Source: Clostridiales bacterium (GTDB lineage: Bacteria > Bacillota > Clostridia > Oscillospirales > Oscillospiraceae). From it: a stretch of 5,618 nucleotides of DNA. Location: the NCBI GenBank assembly GCA_003516765.1, contig DPCD01000076.1, positions 1 through 5,618 on the forward strand, in the 5' to 3' direction. Both the position numbers and the translations under genes were made by a program. Numbering within the stretch: the stretch's first letter is position 1; each line of letters begins with the position of its first letter. Below the pieces are notes generated by a model. The model was not told the DNA's origin, did not search any database, and was given only the letters and a program-made list of their open reading frames with translations. Shown piece by piece: positions 1 to 5,103 of this stretch.

Positions 1-62
1 TCTACTAACTATTGACTACTTCAGCTTCTGCTGCAGCGGGCTTTCGATGTATGGAGGAATGA
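1..62. other. Window edge, no gene start seen
   Basis: This short stretch lies downstream of the ferredoxin gene on the minus strand. I see no ATG with a ribosome binding site on that strand, and no GC-rich hairpin followed by a T-run. Transcription of the ferredoxin therefore probably continues leftwards into a gene outside the window. Nothing else can be supported here. Confidence 0.5.
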
Positions 63-449
63 TTATTTCTCGACAACCTCGAGAATTTCCATCGGACATG
101 CCTTGGCGCAGATGCCGCAGGCGATGCACTTCGAAGCGTAAGGCGCCTCTTCGACCTTCACCAGCACGCCGAACGGACATGCGTCCTTGCACTTGCCGCA
201 GCCGACACAGAGCTTCTTATTGATCGTGTAGACGCCCTTTGCGTTCTGGGTGATTGCACCATGCTCGCAGACCTCGGCGCACTTGCCGCACTGCACGCAA
301 ACCATGGGCTTTGCTGCGCCGTTGCGCTCGATGATCTGAAGACATGCCTTGGACGGATCAAATTCCTTGTAGAAAGCCTCGGAGCATGCACGCACACACT
401 CGAGACATGCCATGCACTGGGTACCCTTTTTGACGGTCAGTTTTTTCAT
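63..449 (-). CDS. Polyferredoxin with four 4Fe-4S motifs (CooF/HycB-like electron-transfer protein)
   Basis: A 128-residue cytoplasmic iron-sulfur protein that should pass electrons between a partner oxidoreductase and ferredoxin-type carriers. Four C-x2-C-x2-C-x3-C motifs are visible: C12/15/18/22, C51/54/57/61, C81/84/87/91 and C108/111/114/118. The last two end in the classical Cys-Pro; the first two lack the Pro. An extra Cys36 lies between motifs one and two. There is no signal peptide and no membrane segment. The start at 449 is chosen because AAGGAG sits 7 nt upstream; the frame stays open further upstream, but those Met codons lack a ribosome binding site. From memory, proteins of this size and pattern often sit beside tungsten-dependent aldehyde ferredoxin oxidoreductase genes in clostridia. 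The partner gene would lie left of position 1, so this is inference. A subunit of another oxidoreductase is the alternative. Confidence 0.9.
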   Translation of the reverse strand: MKKLTVKKGTQCMACLECVRACSEAFYKEFDPSKACLQIIERNGAAKPMVCVQCGKCAEVCEHGAITQNAKGVYTINKKLCVGCGKCKDACPFGVLVKVEEAPYASKCIACGICAKACPMEILEVVEK

Positions 450-486
450 ATTCGATCTCCTTTTTTGTTTTTTAAGCCGGCAAACA

Positions 487-532
487 AAGGCAGTCATGAG
501 TTTCTTGCGATTGAAAACCCAAAAACTGCCTT
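487..532 (-). promoter_or_regulatory. Two-helix hairpin in the ferredoxin 5' leader
   Basis: Read on the minus strand, AAGGCAGT (532-525) is perfectly complementary to ACTGCCTT (494-487). Inside it, GGGTTTT can pair with GAAACTC (7 bp including G-U pairs) around a 9-nt loop. A 4 x 3 internal loop separates the two helices. The structure lies between the promoter and the ribosome binding site. No T-run follows it, so it is not an intrinsic terminator. It could be a regulatory leader or RNA-stability element; I do not recognise it as a known riboswitch class. Confidence 0.4.
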
Positions 533-564
533 CTGGCACCAACTCTGAAATTCCCTCTGCGTTC

Positions 565-593
565 ATTATACAGGGCAATCGCAAAATAATCAA
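565..593 (-). promoter_or_regulatory. Sigma-A type promoter of the ferredoxin gene
   Basis: On the minus strand, a perfect TATAAT -10 box (570-565) is preceded by TTGATT (593-588) with a 17-bp spacer. Transcription should start near 558, giving a leader of about 110 nt before the start codon at 449. No equally good promoter is seen on the plus strand for the divergent lipoprotein gene. Confidence 0.75.
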
Positions 594-747
594 TATTTCC
601 TCCGGAAATTTTGAAAAATTGGTGTAATTTGTCTGGAACGCCCGGTTTTGGCAGCAAAGCAGTACATATTCTGTCCACCGCGGCTCACACTAAATGCGTA
701 AACCGCGTGCGCAGCGATGCGCCGCAAGTGTATTGGAGGAACATGCT

Positions 748-1095
748 ATGAAAAAAATGACGCTTTTCCTGCTGACCGCGCTGGTCCTGGCGTCCGTCTT
801 TGCCGGGTGCAGTGCATCGGCATATATGGACGACCCGTATGCCGGCGGCTACAGCAACGTCTCGACCACCCGCAACGGAACTGTCAACGGCACCAACGGG
901 CGCTATGCCAGCTACGGCTATTACGACGGAAATACCGCTTACAACGGCACTTATAACGGCACCTACAGCGCGTATCCGAACGCCGGTACAACCCGCTCTA
1001 ACACTACCACCACAAACGGCAGAACTGGCACAGCAGCCGGAACCGGCTCCTACACCGGCACCACCTCCGGCACCGGCATGACCGGCGGCAGATAA
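748..1095 (+). CDS. Small lipoprotein with Thr/Gly/Tyr/Asn-rich low-complexity mature part
   Basis: A 115-residue predicted lipoprotein of unknown function. Residues 1-20 form a lipoprotein signal peptide: Lys at positions 2-3, a hydrophobic core, then a lipobox F-A-G-C with Cys21 as the acylated residue. The mature 95 residues use only 12 amino-acid types. By my count Thr is 21, Gly 19, Tyr 12 and Asn 10, with no Lys, Glu, Gln, His, Leu, Ile, Phe or Trp. A tandem YNGT repeat lies at 65-72, and Gly/Thr-rich runs fill 93-114. The start at 748 is supported by TGGAGGA 7 nt upstream; the frame opens earlier, at 694, without such a site. The protein is probably anchored on the outer face of the membrane and largely unfolded. 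It stands alone, convergent with the phosphatase-GNAT gene, with a terminator directly behind it. No clear promoter was found upstream. Confidence 0.8.
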   Translation: MKKMTLFLLTALVLASVFAGCSASAYMDDPYAGGYSNVSTTRNGTVNGTNGRYASYGYYDGNTAYNGTYNGTYSAYPNAGTTRSNTTTTNGRTGTAAGTGSYTGTTSGTGMTGGR

Positions 1096-1101
1096 AATGC
1101 G

Positions 1102-1133
1102 CAGCGGCAGACGTTCTCATCTGCCGCTGTTTT
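1102..1133. terminator. Intrinsic terminator between convergent genes
   Basis: A perfect 10-bp stem (CAGCGGCAGA / TCTGCCGCTG) with an 8-nt loop is followed on the plus strand by TTTT at 1130-1133. It lies 6 nt after the lipoprotein stop codon. On the minus strand the stem is followed, after CGCA, by TTTT. It probably also ends the phosphatase-GNAT transcript, whose stop is at 1144. Confidence 0.85.
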
Positions 1134-1143
1134 CCTATGCAAT

Positions 1144-2142
1144 CTACGGAAGCGGGCGAACCTCGATGTCCTTGAAAAGGACCGCGCCGCCCGGTGTCTG
1201 CGACACAAAGCCGTTTTCCGCAAAGAAGTGCGCTGCCCGCGCATTTGCGTCCGGAACGCTGACCTGGATTTCCCTTGCCCCACGATTTCTCAGCACACTC
1301 ACCGCCTGCCCGAGCAGCTGCTGCCCGAAGCATCTGCCGCGATACGCCTCGTCCAAGGAGAGGTCCAGAATCACGCCGAAATTCTGCGTATCACCCGCGC
1401 CCAGCACAAGCTGCCCGACGGTTCTGCTGCGCAGCTTTGCAAGCCAGGTCTCCGCCTTGTCCGGCGCTTTTTCGAACCACAGGCTGTAATCCGCGCGGTC
1501 CGTCGCGCCCTGCTTGAGCCGCTGCTGGCGCTGCATGGTGGAAATTTCCGGAGACAGGTGCGAAGCGTCGTTGAGAAAATCGAATGTGATCTCCCCGTCG
1601 CGCCAGCAAAGCCGCGACACGGCAGTATTTTCGCAAAACGGCAGTTCGTCCGTTTTCAAAAGCCGCTTCTGTACCCCGCGCAGCACGCAGGCGTGCGTGA
1701 AAATCGCGATGGTCTTTCCGTCGTTTTGCGCGGCAATTTCGTGCAGTCCCTGCAGAAACCGGCTGGTATAGCCGTCCCACGTCTCACTGCCTGTTACCTG
1801 CCAGACGCGCTCGTTGTGGTTAAAATCGTCCATATTCGACTTGTCGAAGCGCTCGAGCCAGCCGAACGGCACATCCTCCCAGCAGCCGACGCTCGTTTCC
1901 CGGAACCGCCGGTCCGGGTGGAGCGGCAGCCCTTTGGGAATATACACCGCCTGTGCGGTCCGGCACGTCCGGTAGAGGTCGCTTGCATAGCAGGCGTCGA
2001 CCGGAATATCTTCAAAGCGCGCCCGCAGCGCTTCGATCTGCCGCACGCCGTTTTCCGTAATCAGAGAATTGTATTGTCCGTGCATCCGCCGGTAGGTATT
2101 GCCTTCCGCTTCGGCGTGACGCACGAAATAAACTGTTGTCAT
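1144..2142 (-). CDS. Histidine phosphatase fused to a C-terminal GNAT acetyltransferase domain
   Basis: A 332-residue two-domain cytoplasmic protein. The N-terminal part (about 1-195) is a histidine phosphatase (phosphoglycerate mutase superfamily). It has R8-H9 with the phospho-accepting His in the V-R-H-A motif, R58 in the S-D-L-x-R-T segment, the acid E82 in R-E-T-x-x-G-x-W-E, and the second His H150 in F-T-H-A. All catalytic positions are present, so phosphatase activity is expected; the substrate is unknown. The C-terminal part (about 215-330) looks like a short GNAT domain. Its CoA-binding segment Y267-R-G-R-C-F-G273 has Cys271 where the family usually has Gly, and N300 to F312 fits the closing GNAT motif. 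The start codon abuts the stop of the upstream PyrF-like gene (TAAATG), with a weak GGTGA-type ribosome binding site inside that gene. This suggests translational coupling. The fusion is seen directly; a joint function is inference. Confidence 0.85.
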   Translation of the reverse strand: MTTVYFVRHAEAEGNTYRRMHGQYNSLITENGVRQIEALRARFEDIPVDACYASDLYRTCRTAQAVYIPKGLPLHPDRRFRETSVGCWEDVPFGWLERFDKSNMDDFNHNERVWQVTGSETWDGYTSRFLQGLHEIAAQNDGKTIAIFTHACVLRGVQKRLLKTDELPFCENTAVSRLCWRDGEITFDFLNDASHLSPEISTMQRQQRLKQGATDRADYSLWFEKAPDKAETWLAKLRSRTVGQLVLGAGDTQNFGVILDLSLDEAYRGRCFGQQLLGQAVSVLRNRGAREIQVSVPDANARAAHFFAENGFVSQTPGGAVLFKDIEVRPLP

Positions 2143-3063
2143 TTACATCACCGTTATATAGCTTAAAATCTGTTTTTTCATTTTTTCCGCTGCCGCGAGC
2201 GCCGCCTGCTGATAATCTTGTCCGTCGCCGTCCTGCTTCTGATAGGCATAGAGTATGCTTCTGCCTGCCAGAATTGCCGCGCCGTGTCCCATGCGGTCAA
2301 AGGCAAACTGCGCGTCCTTTGCGCCTGCGCCCTGCGCGCCGTAGCCGGGAACTAGGAAGAAAAGCCTGTCATATTTCCGCCGCAGCGTCTCCAGCACCTG
2401 TCGGTTCGTCGCGCCGACGGCAATGCCGATTTCCGAGTAGCCGTTCGCGCCGAAAAGCCCGGTGCTCCACCGCATCGCAAGGTCTGCCATCACCTGATAG
2501 ACCACGCGGTCGCCGGAGAGCAGATCCTGCACCTCGCGGGCAGATTTGTTGGAGCTTCTGGAAATGATGAAGACGTTTTTCCCGGTCCGGCAATAGTCTA
2601 CAAAGGGCTTGACCGCGTCGCTGCCCAGAAAGCCGCTCATGAGAACACCGTCGCAGGGATAGGGCGTGAAGCTCGCCTCTCCGACCTGAATTGCGCCGAA
2701 GCAGGCATCCGCCTGATCCTGCGCCGTCGTGCCGAGATCGGCGCGCATGAGGTCCAGCAGCACGTAATAGCCGAGGCTCTGCGCGTAGGAAAGCACCTCC
2801 TGCATCGCTGCCACACCGTCTGCGCCCAGCGCAGAAAACGCGCCGCTGACGATGCTCACCGCCGGAACCGCATCCTTGAGCGCGTCGAGAATGCCGAACG
2901 AGAACGTCCGGTAAGCATCCGCCGCCGCGCGCAGCGTCTGACCGTATTTGTGCCGGGCTTCCTCCTTGATATGCAGCGGCAGCTCCCGGATTGTCGGGCA
3001 GATGCAGACCATCGTCGGATTTTTGAGCTTTCTGATTTTTGCCTGTAATACATCAACAGCCAT
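2143..3063 (-). CDS. PyrF-family (orotidine-5'-phosphate decarboxylase-like) protein lacking the catalytic lysine
   Basis: A 306-residue TIM-barrel protein, alignable from memory along its whole length to the long clostridial form of orotidine-5'-phosphate decarboxylase, the last step of UMP synthesis. Retained features are the V216-G-A-T turn, P239-G-Y-G-A-Q-G with Q244, R268 near the C-terminus (phosphate-binding positions), and S171 in S-S-N. The usual catalytic D-x-K-R-x-D-I-x-x-T reads D104-L-M-R-A-D109-L-G-T-T here, so the essential Lys is Met106 (codon at 2748-2746 is ATG). Two further ligand positions also differ: the V-G-L-D Asp is Cys22, and the conserved Lys before the A-L-G segment is Ser70. 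The family's N-P-Y-x-G-x-D segment reads S-G-F-L-G-S-D (143-149). Decarboxylase activity is therefore doubtful. It may be a nucleotide-binding paralogue or an enzyme with altered chemistry. GGGAGGT lies 7 nt upstream of the start. It heads the operon with the phosphatase-GNAT gene. Confidence 0.85.
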   Translation of the reverse strand: MAVDVLQAKIRKLKNPTMVCICPTIRELPLHIKEEARHKYGQTLRAAADAYRTFSFGILDALKDAVPAVSIVSGAFSALGADGVAAMQEVLSYAQSLGYYVLLDLMRADLGTTAQDQADACFGAIQVGEASFTPYPCDGVLMSGFLGSDAVKPFVDYCRTGKNVFIISRSSNKSAREVQDLLSGDRVVYQVMADLAMRWSTGLFGANGYSEIGIAVGATNRQVLETLRRKYDRLFFLVPGYGAQGAGAKDAQFAFDRMGHGAAILAGRSILYAYQKQDGDGQDYQQAALAAAEKMKKQILSYITVM

Positions 3064-3090
3064 GCGGCGTACCTCCCTATTTATTTCTGA

Positions 3091-3124
3091 TGTTCAGTAT
3101 AGCACAGATTTTGCAATCTGAACA
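3091..3124 (-). promoter_or_regulatory. Extended -10 promoter with nested dyad, upstream of the PyrF-like gene
   Basis: On the minus strand, TATACT (3101-3096) is preceded by TGC, an extended -10 element. The -35 region 17 bp away (TGTTCA) is weak. Two inverted repeats overlap it: TGTTCAG (3091-3097) with CTGAACA (3118-3124), which flank the core promoter, and CAGATT (3105-3110) with AATCTG (3115-3120) inside the spacer. The arrangement resembles an operator, but no regulator is encoded in the window. Confidence 0.6.
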
Positions 3125-3139
3125 GCCAAAAACGCAAGA

Positions 3140-3167
3140 TTTGCCGCTCATAAGCGCCCGCGGCAAA
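3140..3167 (+). promoter_or_regulatory. Hairpin upstream of the small membrane protein gene
   Basis: TTTGCCGC (3140-3147) and GCGGCAAA (3160-3167) form a perfect 8-bp inverted repeat with a 12-nt loop. It lies 31 nt before the start codon at 3198, between the divergent genes. No T-run follows. It may be a leader hairpin of the small gene or a protein-binding dyad. I found no convincing plus-strand promoter nearby. Confidence 0.35.
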
Positions 3168-3197
3168 GGCAAACTAACCTTGAAGGGAGGGACACAC

Positions 3198-3368
3198 ATG
3201 CAGGTCCGTTCATTTCTTCTGACCATGGGTGCGGGCGTCGCGGTCGGCGCGCTGGGCGCGATGATGCTGCCGAAAAACAGCGAGGTCTACAAGACCACGA
3301 AGCAAGCGACAAACGCCATCAAGCGCGAAGCGGAAAGCGCCATTGACTCGCTCGGGTCCATGCAGTAA
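3198..3368 (+). CDS. Small single-pass membrane protein of unknown function (56 aa)
   Basis: A 56-residue peptide. Residues about 5-24 form a hydrophobic, glycine- and alanine-rich segment with small residues spaced as in a glycine zipper (G11, G13, G17, G20). An amphipathic, charged tail follows, rich in Lys, Glu and Ala (about 26-50) and likely helical. It probably sits in the cytoplasmic membrane with the tail on one side, recalling YtxH-type small proteins, although no specific family can be claimed. The start is chosen because GGGAGG lies 7 nt upstream; the frame is open further upstream without such a site. The gene is monocistronic: it has a strong terminator 4 nt after the stop and is transcribed divergently from the PyrF-like gene. 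Confidence 0.75.
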   Translation: MQVRSFLLTMGAGVAVGALGAMMLPKNSEVYKTTKQATNAIKREAESAIDSLGSMQ

Positions 3369-3372
3369 CAAG

Positions 3373-3404
3373 CTGCCGCACCTCTTTGGAGGTGCGGCGG
3401 TTTT
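3373..3404 (+). terminator. Intrinsic terminator after the small membrane protein gene
   Basis: A GC-rich stem of about 12 bp (3373-3384 with 3389-3400, core GCCGCACCTC / GAGGTGCGGC) has a TTTG loop and is directly followed by TTTT at 3401-3404. It separates the small gene from the next promoter, only 14 nt further on. Confidence 0.88.
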
Positions 3405-3417
3405 GCACCCCGCTGGT

Positions 3418-3445
3418 TTGCAAACGGAAATTTCTGTGGTATACT
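3418..3445 (+). promoter_or_regulatory. Extended -10 promoter of the lipoprotein-acetyltransferase-peptidase operon
   Basis: TTGCAA (3418-3423) and TATACT (3440-3445) are separated by 16 bp, with TGG just before the -10 box forming an extended -10. Transcription should start near 3452, about 24 nt before the lipoprotein start codon. No other promoter or terminator is evident between here and the end of the window. Confidence 0.78.
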
Positions 3446-3475
3446 GAAGAAAATTCCAGAAACGGAGGTCTTCTT

Positions 3476-4387
3476 ATGAAGCGTTTGTTTGCGATCGTTT
3501 GCCTGCTGGCGCTGCTGCTGTGCGCCTGCGCGGAGCCGGAGCCTGCGCACGTGCAGGAGCCGATTTCCCAGCCGGAAGCTGCCGGGCAAGCAGCCGAAGC
3601 TTCCGAAAAAACAGCATTGCTCTCCCCCGCTGCCGCGCGCATGGCAGATCTCACCGCAGCGGATATCCACTACACCGATTTTGACGTGGATGCCGACGCG
3701 CTCTGCGCCGCGCTGCGGGAGGCGTCCGCCTGCCAGACGCAGGACGAATCAGACGCCTTGACGCATTACATGCTCACCGTCTATCTCACCGAAACTTTCA
3801 GCTCTGCCGCCGAGAACTTCTTCCTGACCGCAGGTCTTGACGAGCCGTATGTCCGTATCAACTACCGCGACCCGGAGGGCGGCAGCCATGACGCGGTTTT
3901 CGAAAACGAAACGCTCTACTGGCTGCTGCGCAATATTTACCGCATCGAGCCGGACATCGACGAGGCGGCGCTTGCGAAGTATCAGGATATTCTGGACGCC
4001 TCTGCGCAAAAAAAGATTGCTGACAGCCTCGCTCTTGCAGATGTCAGCGGCTTTCCGGGCTACACCGGTTTTGAGATTTACCGGCTTGTGAAAACAGATA
4101 CCTTTGCAGACGGCGATGATACCTACGACGTCTACAGCTGGAACGCAGCCTTTCTGACGGACGAGCCGGACAAGGTTCTCTACGCGGGAGGTATGCGGCT
4201 GGACGCCGAAGGACGGGTGCTTTTCGCGATGGAAGACACGGTCTTTGCCGTCAAAAATCCCGGCTCCGGCAGCGAGGACTATCGCTTTTTGCACTGGGGC
4301 ATCTATCAGGGTGAAACCGAACAGGCGCAGGCGCAGAACGCCCGGGCGGAAATTCTTGCCGCCTTTGAAGCGCCCGCGCAGGAATAA
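3476..4387 (+). CDS. Acidic lipoprotein of unknown function (303 aa)
   Basis: A 303-residue predicted lipoprotein. Residues 1-17 form a signal peptide (K2, R3, then a Leu-rich core) with a lipobox L-C-A-C, so Cys18 would be lipidated and the protein anchored outside the membrane. A Pro/Glu/Ala/Gln-rich linker of about 30 residues follows, then one region rich in Asp, Glu, Ala and Tyr. A mid-segment with Y-V-R-I-N-Y-R-D and a later one with Y-D-V-Y-S-W-N look like beta-strands of a folded domain, but I do not recognise the family. The start is supported by GGAGG 7 nt upstream and a good promoter just before it. It is first in the likely operon, 29 nt before the acetyltransferase gene. A substrate-binding or sensing role at the cell surface is possible but not shown. 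Confidence 0.8.
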   Translation: MKRLFAIVCLLALLLCACAEPEPAHVQEPISQPEAAGQAAEASEKTALLSPAAARMADLTAADIHYTDFDVDADALCAALREASACQTQDESDALTHYMLTVYLTETFSSAAENFFLTAGLDEPYVRINYRDPEGGSHDAVFENETLYWLLRNIYRIEPDIDEAALAKYQDILDASAQKKIADSLALADVSGFPGYTGFEIYRLVKTDTFADGDDTYDVYSWNAAFLTDEPDKVLYAGGMRLDAEGRVLFAMEDTVFAVKNPGSGSEDYRFLHWGIYQGETEQAQAQNARAEILAAFEAPAQE

Positions 4388-4416
4388 CTGCGTTGCCGCA
4401 AGGAAAGGAGCCTTTT

Positions 4417-5052
4417 ATGACAGGACCGAATCCGGACAGCATCTACCCGAATCCTGCCATCCGGCAGGTCGTTTTCATCAAAAACGTCATTACCCGCCCG
4501 AATATTTCCGTTGGAGCGTATACCTATTACGACGACCCGGAGGGCGCGGAGAATTTTGAAGCGCATGTCACGCATCACTATGAATTTCTGGGCGACAAGC
4601 TCATCATCGGAAAATTCTGCGCCATCGCCCGGGGCATCGAGTTTATCATGAACGGCGCGAACCATCGCATGCACAGCGTCACGACCTACCCCTTCAACAT
4701 CATGGGCGGCGGCTGGGAGGCTTTCACGCCCAGTCTTTCTGACCTGCCGTTCAAGGGCGATACGGTCATCGGAAACGACGTGTGGATCGGACAGCATGTG
4801 ACCGTCCTGCCCGGCGTGCATATCGGAGACGGCGCGATCATCGGCGCAAATTCCGTCGTGACCAAGGACGTTCCACCGTACACTATCGCGGGCGGCAATC
4901 CGTGCAGGGTCATCCGCAAACGCTTTTCTGAGGAGCTGATTGCCTATCTGGAGGAAATCCGATGGTGGAACTGGGATGCAGATAAAATCTTCCGCAACAT
5001 GGACGCGCTTTGCAGCGGCGATCTGGAGAAGATTCGCAGAATTCAGGCGTAA
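4417..5052 (+). CDS. Vat-type xenobiotic O-acetyltransferase (left-handed beta-helix, CatB-related)
   Basis: A 211-residue acetyltransferase closely resembling virginiamycin/streptogramin A acetyltransferases (VatD is about 209 residues) over its whole length. The family transfers acetyl from acetyl-CoA to a hydroxyl of the drug, in the cytoplasm, as a trimer. Visible hallmarks are the M-x-G-P-N-P type N-terminus, Y37-Y-D, I64-G-K-F-C, the catalytic His83 in N-G-A-N-H-R-M, Y91-P-F-N, and the hexapeptide-repeat stretch D115 to P162 containing I-G-N-D-V-W-I-G and A-G-G-N-P. W183-W-N-W lies in the C-terminal helix. All key residues are intact, so it is likely active. AAAGGAG sits 6 nt before the ATG. 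Whether the natural substrate is a streptogramin is unknown; many chromosomal relatives have no proven role. It lies 29 nt after the lipoprotein gene and 51 nt before the peptidase gene, with no terminator between them. Confidence 0.88.
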   Translation: MTGPNPDSIYPNPAIRQVVFIKNVITRPNISVGAYTYYDDPEGAENFEAHVTHHYEFLGDKLIIGKFCAIARGIEFIMNGANHRMHSVTTYPFNIMGGGWEAFTPSLSDLPFKGDTVIGNDVWIGQHVTVLPGVHIGDGAIIGANSVVTKDVPPYTIAGGNPCRVIRKRFSEELIAYLEEIRWWNWDADKIFRNMDALCSGDLEKIRRIQA

Positions 5053-5103
5053 CGCCAGTTCCCGAAATCCGAAGCCGTATCTCGTTATTTTTGAGGTGAC
5101 TGT

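Noticed and set aside
450..593. N-terminal extension of the ferredoxin to upstream in-frame Met codons
   Set aside because: The added residues would be read from the leader hairpin and promoter. The upstream Met codons lack ribosome binding sites, whereas the start at 449 has AAGGAG at ideal spacing.
600..747. Plus-strand promoter for the small lipoprotein
   Set aside because: TTGAAA at 611-616 and TTGGCA at 648-653 look like -35 boxes, but neither has an acceptable -10 box at a 15-19 bp spacing, so no promoter was called.
1228..2166. Plus-strand open frame of 312 codons
   Set aside because: It is antisense to the histidine phosphatase-GNAT gene, whose catalytic motifs are intact. The long frame follows from GC-rich codon use, and its product has no recognisable domain.
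2143..3063. PyrF-like gene as a pseudogene
   Set aside because: The frame is full length with a good ribosome binding site and promoter, phosphate-binding residues are kept, and the downstream gene is closely coupled. This fits a repurposed protein better than decay.
3749..4294. Minus-strand frame beginning K-A-I-V-L-A-A-G-A-G, resembling a nucleotidyltransferase motif
   Set aside because: It starts at GTG without a ribosome binding site, the rest does not continue the family pattern, and the opposite strand holds a lipoprotein gene with promoter, ribosome binding site and signal peptide. The motif is a chance antisense reading.
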